Origin: Candidatus Gastranaerophilales bacterium
GTDB lineage: Bacteria > Cyanobacteriota > Vampirovibrionia > Gastranaerophilales > Gastranaerophilaceae
Length of the DNA stretch: 64,000 nucleotides
Direction of reading: 5' to 3'
Assembly (NCBI GenBank): GCA_900767135.1
Contig: CAAFYU010000067.1
Coordinates: 25,752-89,751, forward strand
The translations under genes were made by a program, and so were the position numbers. The notes beneath the pieces are model-generated. The model worked only from the letters and a program-made list of their open reading frames with translations. It was not told the origin of the DNA and did not search any database. Position 1 is the stretch's first letter. The number at the start of each line of letters is the position of its first letter. This document shows positions 18,358 through 27,524 of this stretch, in pieces.

Positions 18358-19230
18358 ATGCTTAAATATTACGGCAAATATGCTCCATACTTATTTCTTT
18401 TACCTGCTGCAATTGTGTTGGTAATATTCTTTTTTGTGCCGTTTTTTCAAACGTTTTTGTTAAGCTTTTTGGACTATTCAAATAATATTTATAATCCGCA
18501 ATTTGTGGGGCTTGAAAATTACATAAAACTTTTTCACAATCCGATTTTTTATAAAGTTCTTTGGAATACGTTTATATATTTGTTTGTTGCGGTACCAATT
18601 CTTGCAATATTTCCACTCTTTCTTGCGGTTTTGATTAACCAAAAAATCAGAGGTGTAACTTTATATAAAATCTTGATTTATTTGCCTGTAATTGTGTCAA
18701 TTGTTGTTGCAGCAATTGCTTTCAAGTGGTTATATGCAGATCAAGGAATTCTGAATTATGTTGTGACTTCGCTCGGTTTTAAACCAATAGGCTGGCTTAC
18801 AGATCCGAATTTTGCCCTGTATTCTGTAATAATTGTGACTATTTGGAAGGGCATCGGCTACTATATGATAATTTATCTTGCAGCTTTAATGAGTGTGCCA
18901 AACGAGTTGTATGAAGCATGCGATATTGATGGGGCAAGCTTTTTGACAAAACATTTGACGGTTACAATTCCACATATAATGCCGACAATTGCCCTTGTTA
19001 CAACAATTAGTGCAATTTCTGCGATGAAGGTTTTTGCAGAAATTTATGTAATGACAAAAGGCGGACCACTGAATTCAAGCAAGACAATAGTTTATTATAT
19101 ATATGAAAGAGCGTTTGAAAATTTGGATTTGGGCTTTTCATCTGCCATGGCGGTTGTGTTATTGGTAATTGTGATGATATTTTCTTTGATAAATATTTTC
19201 TGTTTTGAAAGGAAAAAATATGAGATTTAA
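18358..19230 (+). CDS. Carbohydrate ABC transporter permease (MalF/UgpA-like)
   Basis: 290 residues with six transmembrane helices. The EAA loop is YEACDIDGASFLTKHLTVTIPHIMPTI near residue 190, which contacts the ATPase. The N-terminal SFLDYSNNIYNPQFVGLENYIKLF segment is typical of the sugar permease family. It starts with an ATG placed at the predicted transcription start and lacks an SD. It overlaps the second permease by 11 bp. No solute-binding protein or ATPase gene is nearby, so a shared ATPase (MsmK/MalK type) is likely encoded elsewhere. The substrate is not predictable. Confidence 0.9.
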   Translation: MLKYYGKYAPYLFLLPAAIVLVIFFFVPFFQTFLLSFLDYSNNIYNPQFVGLENYIKLFHNPIFYKVLWNTFIYLFVAVPILAIFPLFLAVLINQKIRGVTLYKILIYLPVIVSIVVAAIAFKWLYADQGILNYVVTSLGFKPIGWLTDPNFALYSVIIVTIWKGIGYYMIIYLAALMSVPNELYEACDIDGASFLTKHLTVTIPHIMPTIALVTTISAISAMKVFAEIYVMTKGGPLNSSKTIVYYIYERAFENLDLGFSSAMAVVLLVIVMIFSLINIFCFERKKYEI

Positions 19231-20281
19231 GGAGAAAAAAACGAATGTAGGTCGGCATTGCTATGCCGACAATGTAACAGATTTAGATGCAAAGATGCCA
19301 AGAGGCGAAGAGGAAGAGTCTGTATCGGAAGTTATTTTTGAGAATAGTGGCAATTTTCGTCATTCTGAGCGTCAGCGAAAGAATCTAGCTAATGTTACGA
19401 GTGCCGGTGAGGAGGAAATTCTTATAAATAAATGTCGTGCGGCAAAAATAAGAAGTACGTTCCTTTCACACCTTGTTTTGGTTCTTGTGTCATTAATCTC
19501 TATTTTTCCGTTTATTTGGTTGATTTCAACGTCTTTGAAGGGAAATAGTGAAAATATTTTTGCATATCCGCCGCAAATAATTCCACAAGACTTTACTTGG
19601 GCAAACTATACTGGCGTTTGGGATAAGGTTAATTTTATCGGTTATTTCATAAACAGCATGATTGTTGCCGGTGGAACAGTTGTTTTAAACCTTATTTTGT
19701 CTGCAATGGCTGGGTATCCACTTGCACGAATGGAGTTTAAGGGTAAAAAAATAACGTTTTTTGCGATTTTGGCAACAATTATGATTCCGTTTCAAGCAAT
19801 AATGTTGCCAGTTTACTTGATTACGTTGAAGCTTCATTTGACGGATAATGTGAATAATTTTGCAGGATTTATGGGGCTTATAATGCCGTTTGCGGTTAGT
19901 GCATTTGGAATATTTTTAATGCGACAGGCGTTTTTAGGAATTCCAAAAGAAATGGAAGAGGCTGCTATTGTTGATGGGTGTAATGTCTTTCAAGTATTTT
20001 GGAAAGTTCTTATGCCTATGGTAAAGCCGTCACTTGCGGTTCTTGCGATATTTACATTTATTGGGTCTTGGGGCGAATTTTTGTGGCCGAGTATTGTTTT
20101 GACAAAAGAATCTATGTACACGCTTCCTGTCGGGGTAAATAATTTGCAGGGCATGTTTTCGTCTAACTGGCGATTTATTGCTGCCGGTTCAATCCTTTCC
20201 ACAATTCCGATTTTGATATTCTTTTTAGCAATGCAAAGATATTTTATTTCAGGCGAAAACGAAGGTGCTGTAAAAGGTTAA
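19220..20281 (+). CDS. Carbohydrate ABC transporter permease (MalG/UgpE-like) with repeat-derived N-terminus
   Basis: 353 residues from the ATG at 19220 (AAAGGA SD 8 nt upstream, inside the previous gene). The core from about residue 80 is a normal six-helix MalG-type permease with FPFIWLISTSLK, an EAA loop (EEAAIVDGCNVFQVFWKVLMPM) and WGEFLWPSIV. The first ~75 residues are not part of the family: they are translated from two dispersed DNA repeats, giving VGRHCYAD (residues ~10-17) and RHSERQRKNL (~47-56), and are charged and probably disordered in the cytoplasm. The frame is kept open throughout. Confidence 0.88.
   Translation: MRFKEKKTNVGRHCYADNVTDLDAKMPRGEEEESVSEVIFENSGNFRHSERQRKNLANVTSAGEEEILINKCRAAKIRSTFLSHLVLVLVSLISIFPFIWLISTSLKGNSENIFAYPPQIIPQDFTWANYTGVWDKVNFIGYFINSMIVAGGTVVLNLILSAMAGYPLARMEFKGKKITFFAILATIMIPFQAIMLPVYLITLKLHLTDNVNNFAGFMGLIMPFAVSAFGIFLMRQAFLGIPKEMEEAAIVDGCNVFQVFWKVLMPMVKPSLAVLAIFTFIGSWGEFLWPSIVLTKESMYTLPVGVNNLQGMFSSNWRFIAAGSILSTIPILIFFLAMQRYFISGENEGAVKG
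19247..19270 (+). repeat. GTAGGTCGGCAT palindrome inside the permease coding region
   Basis: GTAGG head followed by GTCGGCAT / ATGCCGAC arms (19251-19258, 19263-19270) with a 4-nt loop. The same 15-base head occurs at 48432-48446 in a larger inverted repeat. Confidence 0.65.
19359..19391 (+). repeat. GTCATTCTGAG-type repeat fragment inside the permease coding region
   Basis: Begins GTCATTCTGAGCG and continues to GAAAGAATCTAGCTA. It matches the left half of the intergenic inverted repeat at 58741-58831 (GTCATTCTGAG, GAAAGAATCCAGCTA). Here it is translated as RHSERQRKNL. Confidence 0.65.
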
Positions 20282-20332
20282 CATTCATATTTTGTACGAT
20301 TTAAAATGGTAATTGCTTTTTTATCTTTTATT

Positions 20333-21172
20333 CTAACAAGTGTAGTTGAGTTTTGGCATTGGATTGGTGTTCATACCTGACATATTAGCCATAAAATCGT
20401 TGCTCATTGCTCCTTTGTTACCATACAATTGTTGTTGCATTGTCATAAGTTGTTGTGGGGTTAATGTTGGCTTTGGCATAACAACTTGTGGAAATCTGCT
20501 GTTTTGTGCAATCTGTCCGGTTTGTGTTGCTGGTGTAGTTGGTGTTGCTTGTTGGGAAGTTTGTGTTTCCGAAGTTTGTGTTGCCTCAGCTATCCCATTT
20601 TGTTGTTTTGCTTCTGCTTCGGCTTTTTGCTCTGAATGAGATTTGCCGACAATTTTGCTAACAAGCCAATCTCCAATCATACCTCCAATGATGCCACCTA
20701 CAACCGGAATCGGAATTAATGCCTGACCAATAGCCATGCCACCCATAAATCCGACCAGTCTTGAACCGGATTTCGCTGTTTCAAGCAATCCTCCGACAAG
20801 GCCTTTATCTTTAAACGCAGATATTATATTTGGAAGTTCAAAACCAACTGTCATAATTGCACCAATAAGCGGCATGCGTTTACCAAGTTGTTTGAAGACC
20901 CCTTTGCTTTTAGCGAAAAAGCCACTTGCACCTTTCCATGACGTAGAAATGTCTTTTGGTAAAGATGTTGCTGAGGTTTTTAAACTATTCCAAAATGATA
21001 CTCCTTTGGTTTCTTTATTTGCCTTAATAAAAGCATCGCCTATTTGCTTGCCGAGTTTGGAATATCCATGTATTTTTTTTGATTCTTTTAATGTTTCTGT
21101 GGCAATTTCTTGAAACTTAGGGTCGAATATTAAGCGTCCACTAGCTTTTAAAATGCCTGTAATACTAGTCAT
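20333..21172 (-). CDS. Lineage-specific glycine-rich protein, paralog B
   Basis: 279 residues, no known family. A helical N-terminus (1-90) leads to the motif FELPNIISAF near 107 and then a Gly/Ile-rich block (GFMGGMAIGQALIPIPVVGG and IIGGMIGDWLVSKIVG) at about 130-175, followed by a Gln/Thr/Pro-rich tail with TQTSQQATPTTPATQTG. The motif and glycine block match proteins at 4065-5507 and 29051-29938. The SD is weak (TAGGT 8 nt before the ATG). It has the GCAATT/TTTATATA promoter signature. It is convergent with the permease gene, with a 51-bp gap. Confidence 0.78.
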   Translation of the reverse strand: MTSITGILKASGRLIFDPKFQEIATETLKESKKIHGYSKLGKQIGDAFIKANKETKGVSFWNSLKTSATSLPKDISTSWKGASGFFAKSKGVFKQLGKRMPLIGAIMTVGFELPNIISAFKDKGLVGGLLETAKSGSRLVGFMGGMAIGQALIPIPVVGGIIGGMIGDWLVSKIVGKSHSEQKAEAEAKQQNGIAEATQTSETQTSQQATPTTPATQTGQIAQNSRFPQVVMPKPTLTPQQLMTMQQQLYGNKGAMSNDFMANMSGMNTNPMPKLNYTC

Positions 21173-21202
21173 TTTTTTTACCTACTAAATTATTTCCTAC
21201 CT

Positions 21203-21237
21203 TATATATATAAAAAATTTTTATCCGGTATAATTGC
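21203..21237 (-). promoter_or_regulatory. Putative GCAATT/TTTATATA-type promoter of paralog B
   Basis: On the minus strand GCAATT (21237-21232), 17 nt, then TTTATATATATAAGG. Spacing and both boxes match those upstream of the genes at 29938(-) and 31249(+). Confidence 0.5.
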
Positions 21238-21291
21238 TTTCAATTATAAATATATTAAGAATTGTAAATTAAATAGTAGGAAGAGTTTTGC

Positions 21292-21819
21292 TTAACAGTT
21301 AAATCTCCTTTTTATATCTTTAATTACTTTTGATACTTGGGTTTTAAGGTATTCGTAGGTTGTGTTATTTTCGATAACGTAATCCCAGTCTGTAATATTA
21401 TCAAGTCCTACTTCTGTAATATCGTCTTCGCCGATAAGTTGCCCACGACTTGCACGCACGTCACGTGTTGCTTCAATTCTTATAGAAATCGCATCTGCTT
21501 TTTTGAAAACATCATATTCATGCGGAATTCTAACATCAGTTACAACAATATTTCCGTCCTGTTCAACAATCTTTTGAAGCCAGTAATCTGGACTTTGAGA
21601 GCGTCCCCAATTTCCAAGAGAAATCAAATCTGCACGATATTTAGCTTTGTTTCTTTCTATTTCGTCATAACTCAAACCTTTTTCTTTTCCATAAGTTAAT
21701 TTTATTATGTCGCCCATTGCACATCTTCTAAATTCCGGCATGGAATCAAGCAAAATTTTTGCAGCTGTATCTTTGCCGGCATACTGTTTTCCTGAAAATA
21801 TTATAATTTTATCTGCCAT
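21292..21819 (-). CDS. P-loop (deoxy)nucleoside monophosphate kinase-like protein
   Basis: 175 residues from the ATG at 21819, chosen because GGAGAAG lies just upstream; longer in-frame starts lack an SD. The Walker A variant GKQYAGKDTAA is characteristic of the dNMP kinase/phosphomevalonate kinase-like group; DVRIPHEYD and IRIEATRDVRASRG form the lid/base-binding region. The exact substrate is uncertain: T4-type dNMP kinase, a dephospho-CoA kinase relative, or adenylate kinase-like. It is divergent from glyQ. Confidence 0.75.
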   Translation of the reverse strand: MADKIIIFSGKQYAGKDTAAKILLDSMPEFRRCAMGDIIKLTYGKEKGLSYDEIERNKAKYRADLISLGNWGRSQSPDYWLQKIVEQDGNIVVTDVRIPHEYDVFKKADAISIRIEATRDVRASRGQLIGEDDITEVGLDNITDWDYVIENNTTYEYLKTQVSKVIKDIKRRFNC

Positions 21820-21868
21820 AACTTCTCCATTCGCTATCCTTAATATTTTTAACATAAAATTTGCAATT

Positions 21869-21890
21869 ATGCTATGTTCGTCGTAGCATA
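21869..21890. promoter_or_regulatory. Hairpin in the divergent region before glyQ
   Basis: TATGCTA / TAGCATA arms around a 9-nt loop between the divergent NMP-kinase and glyQ genes. There is no T-run. It is not a T-box: no T-box sequence or specifier-loop structure is recognisable. Confidence 0.3.
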
Positions 21891-21955
21891 GATAAGCACG
21901 CAAATATTTATGCGTTCAAATAAGTGTGATTAGTACAATTGTATTGGAATATGTT

Positions 21956-22831
21956 ATGGCATTAAATTTTCAAGAACTAGTTTTTAATTTACAAAAATTT
22001 TGGTCGGACTACGGCTGTATTATTCAACAGCCTTACGATATCGAAAAAGGTGCTTCTACAATGAACCCTGCGACATTCTTGCGTTCATTGGGGCCTGAAC
22101 CTTGGCACACTGCAATGATTGAACCTTGCAGACGTCCGACAGATGCAAGATATGGTGAAAACCCTAATAGATTAGGACATTATTATCAATTTCAGGTTAT
22201 TTTAAAACCATCTCCTGATAATGCACAAGAACTTTATTTACAGAGTTTGGAAGCAATGGGAATTGACTTGAAAGAACATGATGTTCGCTTTGTTGAGGAC
22301 AACTGGGAATCTCCAACTCTTGGTGCTGCCGGTGTAGGCTGGGAAGTTTGGCTTGACGGTATGGAAATTACTCAATTTACATATTTTCAACAAGTTGGCG
22401 GGGTTGAAGTTAAACCGGTTGCACTCGAATTGACTTACGGTTTGGAGCGTATCGCAATGTATCTTCAAAATAAAGAATCAGTTTACGATATTATGTGGAA
22501 TGATACATTGAAATATGGCGATATATACTTGCAAAATGAGATTGAACAATCTAAATACAACTTTGAAGTTAGCGATTCAAAAGCTTTGTTTACAGCATTT
22601 GATTTGTATCAGAAAGAAGTTGATAATTGTATTAATGCGAAACTTGTTTTGCCTGCTTATGATTACGTTTTGAAATGTTCTCACACATTCAACTTGCTTG
22701 ATGCGAGAGGCGTAATCAGTAAAGATGAAAGAATTAACTTTATTAATAGAGTTCGAACAATGGCATCTGCTGTTGCAAGACTATATGTAGCACAAAGAGA
22801 AGAAATGGGATTTCCTCTTTGTAAAAAATAA
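21956..22831 (+). CDS. glyQ: Glycyl-tRNA synthetase alpha subunit
   Basis: 291 residues from the ATG at 21956 (MALNFQELVFNLQKFW), the usual GlyQ start and length. Class II signatures: YDIEKGASTMNPATFLRSLGPEPW, YVEPCRRPTDGRYG-like EPCRRPTDARYGENPNRL (motif 2 region), LDGMEITQFTYFQQVGG and LELTYGLERIAMYLQ (motif 3). It charges tRNA-Gly together with the beta subunit. glyS does not follow; instead two amino-acid permeases do, 25 bp downstream. The SD is weak (GGA 8 nt upstream). Confidence 0.96.
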   Translation: MALNFQELVFNLQKFWSDYGCIIQQPYDIEKGASTMNPATFLRSLGPEPWHTAMIEPCRRPTDARYGENPNRLGHYYQFQVILKPSPDNAQELYLQSLEAMGIDLKEHDVRFVEDNWESPTLGAAGVGWEVWLDGMEITQFTYFQQVGGVEVKPVALELTYGLERIAMYLQNKESVYDIMWNDTLKYGDIYLQNEIEQSKYNFEVSDSKALFTAFDLYQKEVDNCINAKLVLPAYDYVLKCSHTFNLLDARGVISKDERINFINRVRTMASAVARLYVAQREEMGFPLCKK

Positions 22832-22856
22832 CAATATAAGAATATAAGGAAGATAG

Positions 22857-24449
22857 ATGGCTGAAAAATTTCACCGTGCGACATTTACTCGCAACTTTTT
22901 AAAGACAATTACAAGGATTAAAAATCCTGATGAAATGCTTGCAGAAGCAAAAGCTGAGGGGTTAGAAAAGACCCTTGGAGTGTTTGACTTAATTATTCTT
23001 GGTGTAGGTGCGATTATTGGATCAGGGATTTTTGCAGTAGTCGGAATTGCCGCTGCCGGAAGTGCCGATGGTTCATCTTTGGGAGCCGGTCCTGCTCTTG
23101 TAATCTCAATGATAATAGCAGCGTTTGCGTGTATTTTTTCAGCATTATGTTATTCAGAATTTGCAACAATGATTCCTGTTGCGGGTGGTGCTTATACATA
23201 CACTTTCGCAACATTAGGTGAATTTGCCGCTTGGATGGTTGGTTGGGTTTTGATGCTTGAATACGCTATCGGATTTATTGCCGTAGCTTGTGCTTGGTCA
23301 AACCACTTTGTTCAGTTTTTAAGCGGTTTTGAACATGTTTTACCGGCATGGTTGGCTCACCCACCTGTTTGGTTGGTAAACGACAGTTTTTCTGCTGCAA
23401 AAATTGTTGCAGATAATCCGTCTATTCATATTCCAACATTATTTGAAATGCCTATTTGTATTAATTTGCCTGCAATTCTTATAGTTTTATTAATAACAAT
23501 GATTTTGGTAAAAGGAACAAAAGATTCTACTAAAATGGCCGGCGTAATGGTATTCATCAAACTTGCTGTAATTGCATTATTTGTTGTTGCCGGAGCATTC
23601 TTTGTAAGACCGGAAAACTGGACTCCGTTTGCTCCACATGGTGCAGCAGGAATTTTCGCCGGTGCTTTTTTAATTTTCTTTGCATATATTGGATTTGATG
23701 CATTGGCAACAGCTGCCGAAGAATGTAAAAATCCTCAAAAAGACTTGCCAATCGGGATTATCGGATCTTTAATAATTACAACTATCGTGTACGTTTTAGT
23801 TGCACTTGTTCTTACAGGTTTGCAAGATACGTCAGGAGCTGTTCCTATGGCATTTTTGAAAGCTCCGATGGCTTATTGCATGACTATGTTAAAGATGAAC
23901 TGGGCTGCCGGCTTAATCTCAATCGGTTCACTTGCCGGTTTGACATCAGTATTGTTGGTCTTGGAAATGGCTGCAACAAGAATTTTATATGCAATGAGTA
24001 GAGATCACTTTATTTCTCAAAGATTTCAAAAACTTCACCCAAAATTCCACACTCCTGCTCTTTTGACTTGGACTGTCGGCTTGTTGGCAATTGTAGGAAT
24101 TTTAACTTTAAATCTTGATGTTGCAGCAGAACTTTGCAACTATGGAACATTCACATCTTTCATTATTGTGTGTGTAGCAGTTTTGATTTTGAGAAAAACA
24201 GATCCTGATAGACCAAGACCGTTTAAAGTGCCGTTTTCGCCTGTAACTCCGGCATTAGGGATTATTTGTTGCGGCGGATTAATGATTTACAAATCAATGC
24301 AACCATCAGGCTCAGCTTTGTTATTCCCTGTTTGGTTAGGTTTTGGTGCTATAATATATTTATTATACGGTTTTGTAAAAAACAGACTTAACGAAAATAA
24401 AATTCATATTGAAAAAGTAGAACAGAAAAAACAAGAAATGATGAAATAA
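22857..24449 (+). CDS. APC-family amino acid permease (first of a tandem pair)
   Basis: 530 residues with about 12 transmembrane helices. GVGAIIGSGIFAVVG in helix 1 is the APC substrate-binding glycine motif; FIFFAYIGFDA-type sequence (FLIFFAYIGFDALATAAEECKNPQKDLP) and LRKTDPDRPRPFKVPFSPV near the C-terminus mark the cationic amino acid transporter (CAT/YfnA) subgroup. It is likely an amino acid:proton symporter or antiporter in the cytoplasmic membrane. AAGGAAG lies upstream of the ATG. Its TAA overlaps the ATG of the next permease by one base. Confidence 0.92.
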   Translation: MAEKFHRATFTRNFLKTITRIKNPDEMLAEAKAEGLEKTLGVFDLIILGVGAIIGSGIFAVVGIAAAGSADGSSLGAGPALVISMIIAAFACIFSALCYSEFATMIPVAGGAYTYTFATLGEFAAWMVGWVLMLEYAIGFIAVACAWSNHFVQFLSGFEHVLPAWLAHPPVWLVNDSFSAAKIVADNPSIHIPTLFEMPICINLPAILIVLLITMILVKGTKDSTKMAGVMVFIKLAVIALFVVAGAFFVRPENWTPFAPHGAAGIFAGAFLIFFAYIGFDALATAAEECKNPQKDLPIGIIGSLIITTIVYVLVALVLTGLQDTSGAVPMAFLKAPMAYCMTMLKMNWAAGLISIGSLAGLTSVLLVLEMAATRILYAMSRDHFISQRFQKLHPKFHTPALLTWTVGLLAIVGILTLNLDVAAELCNYGTFTSFIIVCVAVLILRKTDPDRPRPFKVPFSPVTPALGIICCGGLMIYKSMQPSGSALLFPVWLGFGAIIYLLYGFVKNRLNENKIHIEKVEQKKQEMMK

Positions 24450-26002
24450 TGGAATTAAAATCAATCATAAAAAATGCTTTAAAAAAGAAAAGCCCCGACG
24501 AATTAATAGCTGTGAGTAAAAAATCAGAGTTAAAAAAGACTTTGAATGTATTTGACTTGATTGTTCTCGGAATTGGTGCCGTTGTTGGAACCGGTATTTT
24601 TACAATTATCGGAACTGCTATTCAAGGAGGACCGGAAAGTGTTGGAGCCGGCCCTGCAATTGTAATTTCAATGGTTTTGGCAGCAGTTGCGTGTGTCTTT
24701 TCCGCACTATGTTATTCTGAAATTGCGGCTATGATTCCTGTTGCCGGAAGTGCTTACACATATACTTATGCAACAATGGGCGAATTTATGGCATGGCTTG
24801 TTGGTTGGATTTTAATGCTTGAATACGCAATCGGGAATATTACCGTTGCTTGTGCATGGACAGGGTATTTTGTTCAATTCTTGAAAGGTTTCAAGCATAT
24901 ATTACCCGCATTTGTTGTTAATTTTCCGTTATGGTTAAGAAATGATTATCGTTTTATGCTTTCATATTGTGACAAGTTTGGACTTGATCCACATACTCAA
25001 ATGCCGTTTTTATTTGACAAAATTCCTGTTGCAATAAATTTACCTGCAATGGTTATTGTACTCTTGCTGACAGTTCTTTTGATTAAAGGCGTCAAAGAAT
25101 CTACAAGATTTGCAAGTATTATGGTTGGTGTAAACATGTTTATGATAATTTCATTTATCATTGTCGGAGCATTTTACATTAAGCCTGAAAATTGGACTCC
25201 ATTTGCACCGAATGGATTTGAAGGCGTATTTATGGGGGCGTTTTTAATCTTTTTTGCATATATCGGTTTTGATGCAATTTCAACAACAGCAGAAGAAACA
25301 GAAAATCCGCAGAGAGATTTACCTATTGCGATTCTTGGAACGCTTATAATTTGTACAATTTTATATGTTTGTGTGGCACTTGTTTTGACTGGAAATGTTC
25401 CTCTCGGACATATTGATATTCAGGCTCCAATCGCCCATGCAATGAGGGCTATCGGAATGGATTGGTTTGCCGGGTTGATATCTATTGGTGCACTTTGTGC
25501 ATTGACATCTGTGCTTTTGATTTATCAATTAGGAACAACCAGAATTTTGTATGCTATGAGCAGAGATAGATTTTTGCCTAAATCTTTGAGATTAATTCAC
25601 AAAAAATATAGAACACCGCACGTTTTGACTTGGATTTCGGGTATCGTTGTTGTTGTTTGTGCTTTGTTCATGGATTTAAATATATCAGCAGAACTTTGCA
25701 ACTTTGGAACATTTACATCTTTTATAATAATTTGTATTGCGGTTTTAATTTTAAGGAAAACAGATCCTGACAGACCAAGACCGTTTAAAGTTCCATTTTC
25801 TCCGGTATTCCCGATATTAGGAATTATTACCTGTGGTGGTTTGATGATATTTTCAATGAAGTTTTTAACAACATCATCATTGTACTTCCCACTTTGGTTG
25901 TTAATCGGAGTCTTAATTTACGCAGGATACGGTTATAAACAAAAACGTCTTGAAGAACAACAAAAAATGAAAAGATCTTCAAAGCAAAAAGTTACTTTGT
26001 AA
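24449..26002 (+). CDS. APC-family amino acid permease (second of a tandem pair)
   Basis: 517 residues, clearly a paralog of the preceding gene: GIGAVVGTGIFTIIG in helix 1, FLIFFAYIGFDAISTTAEETENPQRDLP, and an almost identical LRKTDPDRPRPFKVPFSPV near the C-terminus. The loop after helix 4 differs most (WLRNDYRFMLSYCDKFGLDP), so substrates may differ. The start codon overlaps the stop of the first permease (TAATG), so translation is coupled. It is followed by a hairpin terminator. A tandem duplication is the simplest origin. Confidence 0.92.
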   Translation: MELKSIIKNALKKKSPDELIAVSKKSELKKTLNVFDLIVLGIGAVVGTGIFTIIGTAIQGGPESVGAGPAIVISMVLAAVACVFSALCYSEIAAMIPVAGSAYTYTYATMGEFMAWLVGWILMLEYAIGNITVACAWTGYFVQFLKGFKHILPAFVVNFPLWLRNDYRFMLSYCDKFGLDPHTQMPFLFDKIPVAINLPAMVIVLLLTVLLIKGVKESTRFASIMVGVNMFMIISFIIVGAFYIKPENWTPFAPNGFEGVFMGAFLIFFAYIGFDAISTTAEETENPQRDLPIAILGTLIICTILYVCVALVLTGNVPLGHIDIQAPIAHAMRAIGMDWFAGLISIGALCALTSVLLIYQLGTTRILYAMSRDRFLPKSLRLIHKKYRTPHVLTWISGIVVVVCALFMDLNISAELCNFGTFTSFIIICIAVLILRKTDPDRPRPFKVPFSPVFPILGIITCGGLMIFSMKFLTTSSLYFPLWLLIGVLIYAGYGYKQKRLEEQQKMKRSSKQKVTL

Positions 26003-26036
26003 ATATTGTAGCTAATTAATTTAATATATATTTATG

Positions 26037-26082
26037 AATACGCACACCAAAGAATTTATAAATTTTTGAGTGTGCGTATTTT
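26037..26082. terminator. Bidirectional terminator between permease and purA
   Basis: Stem AATACGCACAC / GTGTGCGTATT with a 22-nt A/T-rich loop, followed on the plus strand by TTATT. Confidence 0.7.
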
Positions 26083-26154
26083 ATTACAATATTATTTTAT
26101 TTGGAAGCTAGAATTTAATGTTATGTTTTAAATTCTCAGAACGAAGAAAGAAGC

Positions 26155-27441
26155 TTAAACTAAACTTTTAAATATCGTTTGTTCTCTATCTGGTCCTACG
26201 CTAACGATTGAAATCGGAGTTTCAAGTAATTCTTCCAGTCTTGCCAAATATTTTTTTGCATTAAGTGGTAATTCATCATATTCTTTAATTTGTGAAATAT
26301 CCTGTTTCCACCCCTGATGAGTTTCATAAATTGGTTCTAAATATTTATGAATATAAACATCTGTCGGGTAGCTTGTGTAAATTTTTCCATCTCTTGTGTC
26401 TTTGTAAGCTGTACATAATTTGATTTCGTCAAATTGATCAAATACGTCGATTTTTGTTAATGCGATTGATGTTAACCCGCCAACAAGTACTGCATACTTC
26501 ATAATTACAGCATCGAACCAACCGCATCTTCTTGGACGTCCTGTTGTAACTCCATATTCATGCCCGACTTCTCTGATTTTATTGCCTGTTTCATCTGTCA
26601 ATTCTGTAACAAAAGGCCCTTCACCAACTCTTGTTACATAAGCTTTTGCAACTCCAATGACTTCATCAATCATTGTCGGTCCATAGCCGGAACCTGTCGC
26701 AGCACCTCCGCCGATTGGATTTGACGAGGTTACGAATGGGTATGTGCCATAATCAATGTCAAGCATTACGCCTTGTGCTCCTTCAAACAAAATCGCTTTG
26801 TTTTCTCTTTTTGCGTCTTCCAAAACTTTTTGCCAATCAAAGCAAACGTAAGGTCTGAAAATCTCTGCATATTTTTCGCAAAGTGCAGTGACACATTCTT
26901 TTGAATATGGTTCAAGCCCATAAACTTTTTCCAAAGTTTTATTTTTCAGCGGCAAAATAACGTCTAATTTTTCAGAAAGAGCTTCCGGAGAATATAAATC
27001 CTGTATTTTTAAACCAATTCTTGCCATTTTGTCAGTATAAGTCGGCCCAATTCCCTTTTTGGTAGTTCCGATTTTACCTTTTTGGGCATTATCTTCACAA
27101 TAACCGTCAACTTCTGTATGATATGGCATCGTAATTGATGCCAACGGATTAATTTTTAAACCTGAAACATCAATTCCTTCATCAATCAATCCTTGAATTT
27201 CTTTTTCAAAATATTCAGGCAAAATAACTGTGCCGGCACCTATAAAACAAGTTTTTCCTTTATATAAAATGCCGGACGGGATAAGGTGAAATTTGAATGT
27301 TTTGTTGTGAGCAACAACAGTGTGTCCTGCATTGCACCCACCTTGATATCTAATGATTAAATCAGCATCTTGTGCTAACAAATCAGTAATTTTAGCTTTA
27401 CCTTCATCGCCCCATTGAGCACCAACAACAACTTTGTTCAT
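26155..27441 (-). CDS. purA: Adenylosuccinate synthetase
   Basis: 428 residues from the ATG at 27441 (MNKVVVGAQWGDEG), the usual PurA start with AAAGGA about 10 nt upstream. It condenses IMP and aspartate using GTP in AMP synthesis. GDEGKAK at 11-17 is the GTP-binding loop; most homologs I know read GDEGKGK, so residue 16 is Ala instead of Gly. NAGHTVV, GTTKKGIGPTYTDKMAR, EGAQGVMLDIDYGTYPFVTSSNP and TGRPRRCGWFD are all present, so the enzyme looks functional. The Gly/Ala change is conservative. Confidence 0.96.
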   Translation of the reverse strand: MNKVVVGAQWGDEGKAKITDLLAQDADLIIRYQGGCNAGHTVVAHNKTFKFHLIPSGILYKGKTCFIGAGTVILPEYFEKEIQGLIDEGIDVSGLKINPLASITMPYHTEVDGYCEDNAQKGKIGTTKKGIGPTYTDKMARIGLKIQDLYSPEALSEKLDVILPLKNKTLEKVYGLEPYSKECVTALCEKYAEIFRPYVCFDWQKVLEDAKRENKAILFEGAQGVMLDIDYGTYPFVTSSNPIGGGAATGSGYGPTMIDEVIGVAKAYVTRVGEGPFVTELTDETGNKIREVGHEYGVTTGRPRRCGWFDAVIMKYAVLVGGLTSIALTKIDVFDQFDEIKLCTAYKDTRDGKIYTSYPTDVYIHKYLEPIYETHQGWKQDISQIKEYDELPLNAKKYLARLEELLETPISIVSVGPDREQTIFKSLV

Positions 27442-27524
27442 ATCACATATCCTTTCAAATTTTGCCAATTACTGATATATTTTAACACAAAATTTGAATT
27501 TAGACTTATTATAATGTTTTAATT

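Noticed and set aside
21903..21956. T-box leader before glyQ
   Set aside because: The interval is too short and no T-box motif or specifier loop is seen.
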